Assembly (NCBI GenBank): GCA_016987375.1
Contig: PJRA01000016.1
Span: 1,378,409-1,442,408 of the forward strand
Source of the DNA: Brachionus koreanus
Taxonomy: Eukaryota > Rotifera > Eurotatoria > Ploima > Brachionidae
Reading direction: 5' to 3'
Length of the DNA stretch: 64,000 bases
The notes below the pieces were generated by a model. The model saw nothing but the letters and a program-made list of their open reading frames with translations, was not told the origin of the DNA and ran no database searches. The position numbers and the translations under genes were made by a program. Positions within the stretch are counted from its first letter, which is position 1; each line of letters starts with the position of its first letter. Shown piece after piece: positions 33,093 through 45,300 of the stretch.

Positions 33093-34301
33093 TTATTTTA
33101 AATTTACTTTGAAACGAAAATCTTCGCTTAATCCATCATTGTTAATTTCGAGCAAAATTTCCAGGATTTTCGAACAATACTCTTGAAATCTAACTCCATA
33201 GGCCACTATAAGCAAAATAATGACAAAAGCAATTACAGTCCAATAAGGATAAAGAAATATCATAATGCCTTTGAGAGGTTCATTATTTAAAGTCATAATG
33301 TAAAAAAGAAGTAATATCATGGCTAGGTAAACTATTAAACTGATACCAATTATATGCTTGTAACATTTGTCCATTTGATTCACAATTTTGCAAAGTTTGA
33401 AAAAATTTCTTCGCGGCCCATCGATCTCTTGTTCAAAATTTGAATAAGAAAACTTTTTATCCAAACCAAACGAAAGCTTATAATTTGTAATCATGCTTTT
33501 AAATTCTAGGCATAAATTTTGAAAAATAAATCCAAGTATATCGCATTGTGCTAGAAAATAATCAATTGATATAACCCAAAAAAAGCTCTCATAAGTCATT
33601 AAAATACGATTGAATATTTTAAATTCCAAGCTATCATTCGACCAAGATTGATTATTGAATATATCCAAGAATGGTGAAAAAACATTTGATTTCAGATTTG
33701 ATTCAATAATGCTAAAAAAACCCATTAATGAATTTAGAAAAGCACTTATAGATCCAAAAATGAAATAAAAAAAAATTCTTATTTTCAATTTTTTCATGTT
33801 TTTATTTGAATACAACTCTAAAAAAATTGACAAATCTTGAATTAATTTATTCTCTTTGGAAATACATTCTTGATTTATGAAAAAAATAGTGCCAGTAATA
33901 GCAGCTATGAAACACCACAATGATGTGATTATTTTATACATTAAAATAGCTGTTGTTTCTTCTTTTTTACCATGCCAAAACTGAAACAAACTGAGAAATC
34001 GACCAAGTCCGCCCCAAAGAATAAGAAGAATAGCTAAAGGATACATTTTAAGAAACCATTTGTCTTTTTTTAGGTGATAAAGACCTATAAGTCTCATAAA
34101 AAACAACGGATATTTCATAATGTCATAATAAACTTCATAATGAGAATAATTCATTTCCAAATCGACAGACTTGCGATGAAAAAGCTGTCCTAATTGATTA
34201 AATATCTTTTTTTTAAAATCATTTTCAGGCTTTTTAGATGCCGATTTTTTATCTTCTAATTCACCCTGAATATATTTCATATTTTCAACATTGAATTCCA
34301 T
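33093..34301 (-). CDS. Gustatory-receptor-like multi-pass membrane protein, possibly missing last exon
   Basis: A single open exon encodes 402 residues with a cytosolic N-terminus of about 75 residues and at least six hydrophobic segments: about YPLAILLILWGGLGRF, IITSLWCFIAAITGTIFF, IFFYFIFGSISAFL, FFWVISIDYFLAQ, GISLIVYLAMILLLFYIM and YPYWTVIAFVIILLIVAYG. The early motif FFMRLIGLYHL resembles the start of insect and invertebrate gustatory receptors and their GRL relatives. The segment after the sixth helix (EYCSKILEILLEI) resembles their third cytosolic loop, which normally leads to a seventh helix. The frame ends just after AAA|GTAAAT, a plausible donor, so the last helix may sit in an unfound exon. 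Primary sequence is too diverged for certainty; ligand is unknown. Confidence 0.55.
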   Translation of the reverse strand: MEFNVENMKYIQGELEDKKSASKKPENDFKKKIFNQLGQLFHRKSVDLEMNYSHYEVYYDIMKYPLFFMRLIGLYHLKKDKWFLKMYPLAILLILWGGLGRFLSLFQFWHGKKEETTAILMYKIITSLWCFIAAITGTIFFINQECISKENKLIQDLSIFLELYSNKNMKKLKIRIFFYFIFGSISAFLNSLMGFFSIIESNLKSNVFSPFLDIFNNQSWSNDSLEFKIFNRILMTYESFFWVISIDYFLAQCDILGFIFQNLCLEFKSMITNYKLSFGLDKKFSYSNFEQEIDGPRRNFFKLCKIVNQMDKCYKHIIGISLIVYLAMILLLFYIMTLNNEPLKGIMIFLYPYWTVIAFVIILLIVAYGVRFQEYCSKILEILLEINNDGLSEDFRFKVNLK

Positions 34302-34750
34302 TTAATCTAAAATAAAATTGAAAATATAAATCATTCTAGAGAGAATTTCGTTTTTTTTTATCTTGGATTTTTTAATTTATAGTGATTTTTGTAGTCAAAA
34401 ACTTTCAATTCAATGTAAATTTAGCTATTAGGTAACAATTTTAATTGAGATCATTAAAACGGAAAGATAAATTTTACAATATGCATTAATTTAAGTTCAG
34501 AAACGTGAACATTACATAAAATAAAACTGTCAAAAATCAATTCTTTGTGTTGCTCAATCGAACAAAATAAAAACAAAAAAAAAACATTTTCTTATAAATA
34601 ATTAGTGTTGATTCTTTTTTAATTTATTTATTTTTAATTATTATTGAAATAAATTGACGCTAAAATCACAATTACTTTATTTTAAAAATTTACAATTTAA
34701 ATTTTATTTTATTTTAGTTTCTTTAATAATTTACAATTAATTAATTGAGG
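34302..34750. other. AT-rich spacer
   Basis: 5' flank of the receptor-like gene and 3' flank of the phosphodiesterase gene. An acceptor-like TTTTAG lies 5 nt before the receptor ATG. Nothing else is recognised. Confidence 0.4.
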
Positions 34751-36902
34751 TTAATTTTGAGCTTTTGATTCTTTTTCCAAATTTCTATAATATTCCAAAG
34801 ATTTTTTTATTGGTTCTATTAAAACATGCTGAAAAACAAATTTTTATAAACTAAAAATAAAAAAATTCAGAAAAAAAATTACCTTTAATACTGGAAATAA
34901 TTTTGTTAGTGATTGAGCTAAAGGTAACAGCACAAAATTTATAAATCCAATCTGTGATTTAGATTTGGTTATTCCACTATCTCTATCCATCATAGGAGTA
35001 ACTGGTAGTCCATTTAACTTTTCATGGTCACCCTTCAAAATTAGCTTGAATTTTTTTGTTCAAAATTAATTATTTGTTATTTACTTGATTGAAAAACTCT
35101 GTCATGAGACAATCGGCCCAGACGTTCGAAACATCGATGGGTCTGCACTCATTTGAAATATCAGATAACTTCATCAAAATTATCATTAACTAAAAAAAGG
35201 ATTTATTTTAAGAGAAAAAAAATTCACTATTTTTTTTAAACTTTTTTAATGTGTTCACGATTTTTGAAATCAAATTCTTCTAGTGTCATCTGAAAATCGA
35301 TCATTATTTGATTATGACTGGCCATGTCTGTTGCCAAAATTATTCTAATAAAAATTTTTGAATTTATTTTTTAAAAAAATAAAAAAAAATTTACTGAATA
35401 ACATATTCTCTGAATATTTTAAATGATTCTTTGTCAAGACCAGACAAAATGTTGCTTTCTGGCTTGTTCAGTATATGAAACGCCACAGCACAATGGTACA
35501 TTTCCAAAGGTGATTTATCACTATAAATCATGGCCAAGTGTGTTTTAGCATTTACTTGAAAAGTGTTATTAAAGCCATCGTGATCCAGATCGTGGCTTAG
35601 AGCTGAAACAATCAATGCCAATATCTCCAACGGTTCTACCAAGTCAAATAACTTGATTGACCAAATAAGACTGTACATCTTTGTAAAAAAAGTTATCTCT
35701 TCTTGTTTTTTTATGTTCCTAAATTACCATTTGAGTTACAACAAAGGCATGTCGAAAGTTGTGGTAAGGCACATCGTTGTAATTGGAGTATATGTCGAAT
35801 AAATACGACTGAAGGGTTTCCATTTTGATTGAAAATTTAGTTATTAATTCTAAATCGATGAATATTTGTTGGAGTAAGACTAAGAGCTCGGCATCTTCGA
35901 ATTTCCAATTGTCAAAATTAGGACTTCTCAAAAATTGACGCGTCTCATCATCAACCCTGACCATACTAATTAGATAATTTTTTAAATTTATTTTGTAAAA
36001 TCTAATAAAAGATTAAAGTTACGAATAACTCTTGAATTTTTCATAAACATTTTCAATTTTTTCGTTTTTAGTCTCATTTTTTGTGTTCTTAAAATTACCA
36101 AGTGTATACAAACGAGTGTCTTTGAACAAACCAATAAAACTCAAATGATCTATATTCTATAAAAAAATTGTATAGAAAAAATTTAAAAAAAAATATATAT
36201 TTTTTTTTTCAGTTGTCAAATAAACTTTTTAAGTTCTTTATAAATTTTGGCAAACAAACGATTATTTTATTTATTAAAAATATGCCTCAAAAATGCTTCT
36301 AGCAAATAATTAGTTATAATAAAAATGAAGCCAACAAACAATAATTCCCACAAAGGTAATTATTGTAGAAATAAATATTTGAAGAAAAAAGTAGAAAAAA
36401 ATTCAAAATTACTTCGAGTTTAGAGCATAGGTTTTTAACTTTGGAGTACAAATCTTCCACACGCTGACTTGACAAAGAATTTAACTGAATTTCCAAATTT
36501 TCTATTCGGTCTATCAAATCTTTGAGTTCATTGTTGTAATCAACTTAAAATATTTTTGTTTATAATTTAAATCATTTGTTCTTATCTAGATTTATTATCG
36601 TACCTATATTTTTGACAATTACTTGTAAACGATATGGCTCGCTGGAAATGTTTACTGGAAGCGAAGTGTTGATGGCAACCAGGTTTCCTTTGTGGTTATA
36701 CAGCTTGAGAATGTCGGTATGATTGGCTTCGGCTGCAGACCTCAACGTTTCTTCAAACAAACAACTGTTTCAAGTCTAAATTTTAAAATTAAATCAAAAT
36801 CAAACCTTTTAAGTCTTCAGTAGAAGTATTTGCGTCAAATTCAATGCATTCAATTCTGTTATCGATTCTAACATAAACAAGTTTGGCATGCAAATTGGAC
36901 AT
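34751..36902 (-). CDS. PDE9A: PDE9-type cGMP-specific 3',5'-cyclic phosphodiesterase
   Basis: Ten exons on the minus strand: 36902-36806, 36750-36604, 36543-36413, 36156-36023, 35965-35728, 35678-35395, 35344-35242, 35189-35085, 35032-34883, 34828-34751. They encode 488 residues with all phases consistent. The N-terminus (KLVYVRIDNRIECIEF) and coiled coil match the PDE9A regulatory region; there is no GAF domain. The catalytic domain carries the metal-site motifs NDVPYHNFRHAFVVTQM, SALSHDLDHDGFNNTFQ, HCAVAFHIL and LATDMASH, then LMKLSDISNECRP. The C-terminal element LPVTPMMDRDSGITK is followed by QIGFINFVLLPL with the purine-binding Gln. PDE9 hydrolyses cGMP with high affinity. The start codon follows an acceptor-like AAATAG by 5 nt. 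Length is near the shorter human isoforms. Very secure identification. Confidence 0.95.
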
Positions 36903-39900
36903 ATTGTCTATTTAGATAAACTAGTATCATACGAAATTCAAAAAAAAACAATAATAATTAATTTATTCAAACTGGCTTTTTTTAATGCTAAAAATCAAAA
37001 GATCAAGTGCTTTGAATGACAAAATTAGTGACTAAGATAATGATAATTAATAAAATTAATAAACAAAAAAATTTTTTTTTCATTTAGAAAAGAAAAAATA
37101 AATAAACAAAAAATTACGTAAAATTAATAAATTTTATTCTCGTTTTTTTTTTTTTTTCAAATAAGATTTCGTGATCAAATTTTTGGTGTCTTTGAATCTA
37201 GCTTAAACAGATTTAGAACGTTATGTTACTCGCGCTGTTATCTTTATTTGCTTGAAATTATAATTTTTTTTCTAATTAATAAAAAAAATAGAAAAAATAA
37301 AAACTAAAATTTTCATAGTCATGGAAATTAGTGCAAATGCCTCTTTAGCTAAAGATTTTTATCAAAAATAAATTTAAAATATATTCACATACTAAACGCT
37401 ATGAATTCAACTTCCGATCATTATTCCTTTAGAGAATTTGTCTTAACTTGCTTACCATTAGCGGGTAACCAGGCACAATTTAATTAATTCAATTAAATTT
37501 ATTTAAGCATTATTTATCCAATTAGTCAGTAGTCATGAATTTTAAAATTTCATTTTTAAATATCGATTTTAAAAGCAAATGCTTTGAAAAATAGCTTCCC
37601 ATTAATTGCTGTTAATGAATTTTGTTTTGTTTTAGATAGAAAATAGAGGAAAATTTACGACATTAGAAAAAATTTCAAAAAAAATAGGTCTTGCTTGAAA
37701 ACTTCTCAAACTTGAATTCTTCTTAAATACTATATGGATAAATCTAAATCAAATATTCAAAACGCAAGTGATAATATAAGTCGAAAATGACATGAAATGA
37801 ATTTTTTTTCTCTACTCATCAAATCGGAATGAAAATTATAATATAACAAAAAAAAGCTGAATCTCAAGAGACTTTGTTAGACTTCTCGATTAGTTCTGTA
37901 GAGACTAAATGACAATGTTGAAAGAAATGAAAAATAATTATGCAAATTTTTGTTGTTGTTGTTGAATAGAGCTAGAAAAAAGCTTTTTTAAAGCTTAAAT
38001 GAGAACGTCATTGAAACATTATCTTTTTTTCTAGCTATCAACTTACGATAAAATTAATTTAAACTTTTAAAATTGAAATTAAAAACAATAGATAACCATT
38101 TTTTTTGGTATTAAATAAATTTTTTAACAATTGAATAGCCTTGACAAACAACTCATTTGAAACAAACACATAATTAACCCAAGAGAATTCAATTGCTGAA
38201 AATAAGTTAACTTATTAAATGAAAACAAAAGAAATCAGGTTTATTAATTGACCACCAAGTCTAAAAATCAAATTGAATAAATTATTTCCGACTCGTTTGT
38301 ATTGTTTTGATCTATTTTGCATAAAAATACTTGCAACATTAAAATCTAACTTTTGACTAAACCTTTTTTTAAGATAAAAATAATTAGGCCAGTGTAGAAT
38401 TAATTATTTTATAGACAATTTGTATTTCAGCTTTAAAAAAATCAGAGATTAAAGAAAATTAAAAAAAATAATGATTGCTCATTCATTCATTCAAAATATT
38501 ACTTGAAAAGTTTTATTTTTTTTTACAATATTTAATGAGCAAGTTATTTAATAGATTAAAAATGTTTGATTATCAGAATATTTTCAAAATATTTGGTAGC
38601 GAGAAAAAATCGCTTCACTAGTTCACGCTTATTTCGAAATTAATTTTTGTTTAAATTTTATTTTTATAAGTGTTAACTTTGAACGATTTTTTTTCAATAA
38701 AATCAACAATTTAAAAAATTTTTGATCATAAATTTATCTAAATGACACAAGTTTTGTATGAATTTCACCAGCCAAAATTGGAATTAGTAAAATAGATGAA
38801 TTCTGAACAATATTGAACAATATTTTTTGGATATATTCATCATTTTATCTAACAGTCAGATTACAAAAGACTTTCTACTATATTCTCTTAGTTAATTTGA
38901 TCCATTAACATTTTCGCCAAAAAATTTAACTAAACTAAAAGTCAAATATTTTCTTTTTTAAAGATAAATATTTTTGAATTATGCATTTATTCATAGAAAA
39001 CCATTGCGTAAAAAAGAAAATTAGCAAATACAAAACTTAATGTACCGTTTATTCATATAATGATGTTTAATCATAATTTACATTTTTAGAAAATATTTTG
39101 ATAATCAAAAAATAAATAAAAAAAAAAGAAGATTATAATTTAGTTAATTATAAATTTTTTGTAAAGATTATTTAAACTATGTTTTAATTAGGCATGAATG
39201 GTGTTCTAAAATTGAAAAGAAAATTCTATTTGTTTTCGACAAATAGTCTAAACTACTTGGAGCTTAAAGAATACTTACAGCATATTAAGCTATAAACTTT
39301 TTTTAGGCTAAGTGTATATGCCACCACTGACAGAATTATATATTTACAATCGATCTATTTTCCGCTCGGTTTCCTAACATGGCTGATTATACTCTAAATA
39401 TTTGATATTTAAAATAATTAAAAAAGCATGATTAGAAATCACGGGTTTAGATTGTCTGTGTGTGTGTGTGTTTATAAGTGTGTTAAAATCTTTCAGTCTG
39501 GGGTGACATTCAAAGTTTGTTTATGAGATATTGATTAAATAAAAGATAAAAAATAAATTTAATAAGTTGTTTTGACTATATAGTGTAATTTTGAAATCAA
39601 CTTAAAGATTTGAAAGTTTATCAACAAAAAGACAATTGAACCAAACATATACTAAGGATTAAGTTGAACATACATAAAAGCCACTCGGAGAATTACAAAT
39701 CAATTTTTGGTTTTGTTTTAACTTTATGTTAGCTTGAATCTATCTTATTTCAATGTTTGCACCTATGTGTCTAGCTTTCACTAGAAAACTAGCCATTTTT
39801 GATATTATTCTAGAATTAACCCAAATTTTAATTTTAAATTTAACTTAAATTTATTTAATTTTTAGAATTATTGATACATAGCAAAAAAATTTAAAATAGC

Positions 39901-42351
39901 AGACATAAACATTAAAATTTTGAGTGTTTACTACTGCGGATTTTTTTTCAAATTAGAAAATATCTATAATAAATGATAAGTGCTTTTTATTTCAGTATAA
40001 TGGGAAATTTTCAAGTGTTCCGTTTGGCTTCAAGATATTTTTTTTCTCTATTTATTTGCATAATTTAAATTTAGGTAGGCTAGAAAAAAAAGTCGATTGT
40101 TTTCAACAATATTTGGTCTAATTGTAAAACAAATAGAATTAATTTTTCTTTTTTTTTTTTTTTCTAATTTTAATTTTGTCAAAATTCAGCTCTTTATTAC
40201 AAATTTTGAGCGAATTGTTTTTGAGACAAATTTAAAATTCCTTAGATTGACCGCATTTAAGAAATATGGTTTTTTCTATCATAAAATAATATTGTTATCG
40301 TTTTAAGCTCCCTAGTCTTTAAATCAGTTTTTTTTTTTCTTATTTTGTTCAAATAGAAAAATATTTCTTAAATAACAAAATGACAAAATATCACAAACCA
40401 TTTCTAAGAAAATAATTTCCATCTAATTTATTTAAATAGTGAGTTTAGCTGGATTTATTCAACTCCACTTGACCAATTTATTTCGGACTAAAAAACAAAT
40501 AGAACTAAGACAACAAAAATTAAATTCTTTTTTGGTTTAGTTTTTTTTATCTTTTAAATTAATGACAGGATCCGTTTAGGCTTTCAGGCATTGATTAATA
40601 TCGTGCAAAACAAGATCAGTTTTCACAGCAACTAAATTACTTACTTTCCGAAAAATTAAAATCGATTATTCTCACCAAATGAATTATAATTTCCTGATTT
40701 AGAAGAAAAAAGATTTTTTGTTATTAAAAAAATTTTTTTTTGTGGTTTAAATTTTCATTTCCGAAAACATATAACTATAATAAATCACAATTTAAAAATT
40801 GCTCAATGCAGATGGTTACAATTGAGTGCTTTTATTTTAATTCCAATTAATTTGACACGCTAAAAACTCGGCTTATTATTTTTTTCAATGTAATTTTATT
40901 CAAATACCTTGATATTATCAAGTGGTCGGGCCTTTTTATTTAAATAAATAATTAAAAACTATATATATATAAATATAAATAAAGCAAAAAACTTATGTGT
41001 ATATATAAAATACTTAAAAATAGTAATTAAAATGAGACTTTTTTTGTCAAAATTTATTTTAATTAATTTATGTTTGCTTATTTTGCTAAGATGAAAAAAA
41101 TACTATTTGGCGAAATCCATTAATTTCCATTTAGCCAGCGTAGATGCAAGCCAATTTTGAAAAATTTTGCCGAGCTTTTCTCTTTTAAGGGTTTATTTTG
41201 ATACTTAATCGGATTTTGTATCCTTTTAAGCTAATAGACTTTAAAAAAAATATTTTCGCCAACTTATATCATGTTTTTATGAGTGCAGCATTTTTGACTT
41301 TTTGAGCCAACAAAAAATTTATTATCAATAGTAAATTTTTTTATAAAAAAAAAGGTCAAGTCTAGATTTATGTAATCGTATTTTATTCGGTAGGGTTTCA
41401 GATGCTTTTTTAAATTTCCAAAGGGGCATAGTTTATTTCGTTTTCAAGTGAAACATTTGGCTCGATTGATTGTTGACTTGAGGTTTTCGAGTGACCAATA
41501 CCAAGACTTAATGATTGATTTTAGTTTTAGCAACTAAATTAATTGCTATTAAAGTTTTTGGTCGAGCAAAAAATTGACTTTTAAAGTCAATCAAATATTT
41601 GTAAAAGATTTGCCGAGCGGAAGTCTAAAAAAGTATTGAAATCGCGCATGCAAGTCTAATATTTGTAATTTTCTAATTAATGCCTTCTATTTAATAAGAT
41701 GTTAGACCAAAAATTTACATTCAAATCACATTAAATAGAAAAATAGAATAAATACGAAAATAAACGAGCGAACAATAATCTAAACAAAGTATGATATTTT
41801 TATCTAAATATCAATCCGTTTTAGAAATAACAAGAATATTACCCAAATATTTTCAAGAGTATATATTCAAGATTAGAAAACTCCAATGTTAGATTAATTT
41901 TAAACACAAATCGATACATTTTTTACTTAATCTAGTTTGATTATTATTCAATAGGATAATAAATTAGAAGTATTTGAATTTAAATGTGGCTGAATATTTA
42001 AAGAATAATAGTTTTTTTTTTTAAATTTTTTAGTTCATTAACTTTTTAGAGACTAATAAATTTAGCATTTTTGATGGCATTTGCTGCTTTCCTATAGATT
42101 AAACATCATTGATTTATTTAGATTTTTACAGTCTAAAATAAATATTTAACTAATTAGTTCTAGAAATTTATTGTATGATACATGTGAATTGAAAAAATTG
42201 CTTTTTTATTCAATTTATTTTTAAATGATTATTTTTTTTTTGGAAATTCTAAGTAATTTCTGATAAAATTAACAGAATTTTGGAAAATTTAATTTTTTTT
42301 TGTTTATTTATTTAGAAAAAAAAATTTTAATTAAATGAATGTTTAGAAGAA
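36903..42351. other. 5.4-kb gene-poor region
   Basis: No protein-coding frame with recognisable content and no tRNA. It is mostly AT-rich with simple repeats: a TTG run near 37951-37965, a TG run at 39455-39471 and several poly-T tracts. Two less AT-rich patches (41100-41210 and 41380-41660) may be regulatory sequence for the IQGAP gene downstream, or old repeats. The 69-aa frame at 40097 is low-complexity and not annotated. Confidence 0.45.
39455..39471. repeat. (TG)n microsatellite
   Basis: A run of about eight TG dinucleotides in the gene-poor region. Confidence 0.9.
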
Positions 42352-45300
42352 ATGGACTCGTCTCTATCGAATAGTTCGTGTTCGTCTACCAAAGAGTACT
42401 CGCTGCCCGAGTCCCTCAAAATGGAAATGACTCTTCAAATTTACAATGGTAAATATTGGATTTAAATTGAGAAAATTTTTGTTGAAAAAGATAAGAAAAA
42501 AAAGCTGAACAAATGATTTTTATCTCACGATTCATAATTGAATAGGGTCATATATAAGTGTAAAGAAAACTCATAATTCTTTTTAGAATGATACTTAATT
42601 GGGAATAATTTTGGCATTTTGCTACTTGGCAAACAAATATATTTGTTTTTATGAAGCTTTTTTTATTTTTTAAAAAATTTGAAACAAGTTATCTGATTTA
42701 GTCGACACATGTCATATTTGTTTTTCTAATGATGCTTAAGCTATATAAAATAAAATTTAATTATTTTCAAAGTTTGCTTTGAACAAATATTATACAATAG
42801 TTACAAAAAAGTGCTAGAGTAATTGTACTAGCTAGATTATGATCAAATATTCATGAATAAATAAGAGCTCTCGAGCCCAAGAGCCCTAAATATATTCAAA
42901 AAGTCACGATTAAGATTTATTGAATTAGAAAAGGAACAAACAACAAGATCGAAAATGACCAGTTTTTAATGTCAAGATAAGGATTTGATAAAGAATAATA
43001 ACAATTAGTCGGTCTTAGCGCATAGATATGATTTTAGTATTCATCAATGAATCATTAGGTAATTAAATACAAATATTAGGTAAAATAAATAAAGATCGTA
43101 ATTTATGAATTTTGGGATAAATTAGACTTAATCGAGATTTAATAATAATGAACTCTTGGGTTTATCAACAACTTTATTTGAGCATCTGCAGAATTAGATC
43201 TTATCAAAAAAGAAAAAAAATTTTTTTTTTTATTTTTCAATTTTTTCGATTATAATTTTGTGAATAACTTTGACCTACTGAAAATTTACGCTTGAGATTT
43301 ACGCGTGTCTTTTTTTTTTGGAACAAATTCAAAAAATTTGTTCGAATGTTGGAATTGCTTGATTGAATTTCAAAAATCAAAGAGCAATTATAAAAGCTTT
43401 TCATAAGTTAATAAAACTAAAGTGTTTTCTAATTAACTTAAACTTTAATTGACACGCTTTTGCCATATTTTTCACTTTTTGAAATTATTTTTTTTTTTTA
43501 CAATTTCAATTTTCAGTCAGTCCTAGAATTCAGTAAAATTAAAATTTAGCAAAAAATAAAAACTGTTTTCTCTATATTTTTTTTCTGTGTTACTTAAGAA
43601 GCGCGCATTTCAATGGACAATATCACATGTTTTACTCTATACGCACTTGTGAATTAATTAATTTTTTATTTTATTTAATTTTAGAAATGGATTTAAGTGT
43701 TGTTTTACGCGACCAACAGTCGCTCTATGATGAAAATCTATCGGCCAGGGTGTCTGCCGAGGAAATGGACGAAAAACGACACCAGAACATAGCTTACGAA
43801 TATTTGTGTCACTTGGAAGAAGCAAAAAAGTTTATCACGAAAAAAAAATTTTTTTTAACCTTTTAAAATTTTTATTAACAAAATAAATAGATGGATAGAA
43901 TCATGTATTCGCGAAGAGCTTCCATCGGCCAGCGAATTCGAAGAAAATCTCAGAAATGGAGTCTATTTGGCCAAGCTGTCAAATTTTTTTTGTCCAGAAA
44001 AAGTACCGTTTAAAAAAATATACGACAAAGATCAATCAAAGTACAATCAACTTGGTCTTCAATTTCGACACACAGATAATATAAATCTTTTTTTCAACGC
44101 CATGGAATACATAGGTCTACCCAAAGTATATAATAATTATAATAAAGATGTTTTTTTTTATTTTTATTTAAAAATAAAATCTAGATATTTTTCCCGGAAA
44201 CAACAGATGTATATGACAAAAAGAACATACCTCGTGTGGTCTATTGTCTTCATGCATTGAGTTTGTACCTGTTTAAACTTGGGATTGCACCTCAAATCCA
44301 AGATTTGTTAGGAGTTGCCAAATTTACCGAAGAAGAAATAACGGCAATGGCCAAAGAACTAAAAAAATATGGACTTGTACTTCCGGCTTTCAGCAAAATA
44401 GGCGGCATTTTGGCCAACGAAATGCCAGTAGATGAGGCTGCTTTGCATGCAGCCATTTTAGCAATAAACGATTCAATTGAAAAGAAAAATTTGGAAAATT
44501 TGATATTTAATTTATTTTTGCCAGATGCTCATTTGTACAATGTAATGGAGGATTATGTAAAATTTTACCAAGAATGCATGTATGAGGCCAAAGCTGAGAA
44601 AAGTGCCCAAGTAGCCCAAAATAAAGTAAAGCATAAAATATTCATTTTTTCTAATATATTTAATTTAATTTTATGATTAAATGTTAAGTCTATTGATGCC
44701 AGTTATGTAGGTGATGTCTATGATGAACTGTTAACCCAGGCTGAAATACAGTTTTATCTAAATAAAGTGAATGGTAAGTTGTAATTTTTAATTAAATTTA
44801 GTGGTAGAATTTTTTTCTTTTTTAACCTAAATTAAAATCACCCAACACGTAGCGGATACTAACTAATTTTTTTGAAATAATTAGATCATGCTGAACGAAC
44901 TATTTCGTTAATAGGTAAACTTAAGATAGATTTTTTTTTGCCTTTAAAACAATCTTGCATGATTTGGCTTTTCTGCAACATAAAAAATCAACCATACTTA
45001 AACTGGCATGATTCAAGTCTTTGTCATACAAAAGCTTAAATTAATATTTTTTTCTAAATTTTTAGTCAATGAATTGATTGTTGAAATAAATGAGTGTATA
45101 AACAAACAAAATAGTGAAATGCTTGTGCGATTATTGAAGTCAAAAGTTTCACCGTTTAAAGATGTATTTGAAAATTACATCGAATGGTACATGGCTCAAT
45201 TAACGCAAGAAAAAGAATCTAAATTGGTAAGATTTTTAATTATATATTTACTTTTTTAATAATTTATCTTATTTTTGTATTTAAAATAGAAATTTTATAT

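Noticed and set aside
40097..40306. 69-codon frame in the gene-poor region
   Set aside because: Dominated by poly-T-derived Phe and Leu; no evidence of coding.
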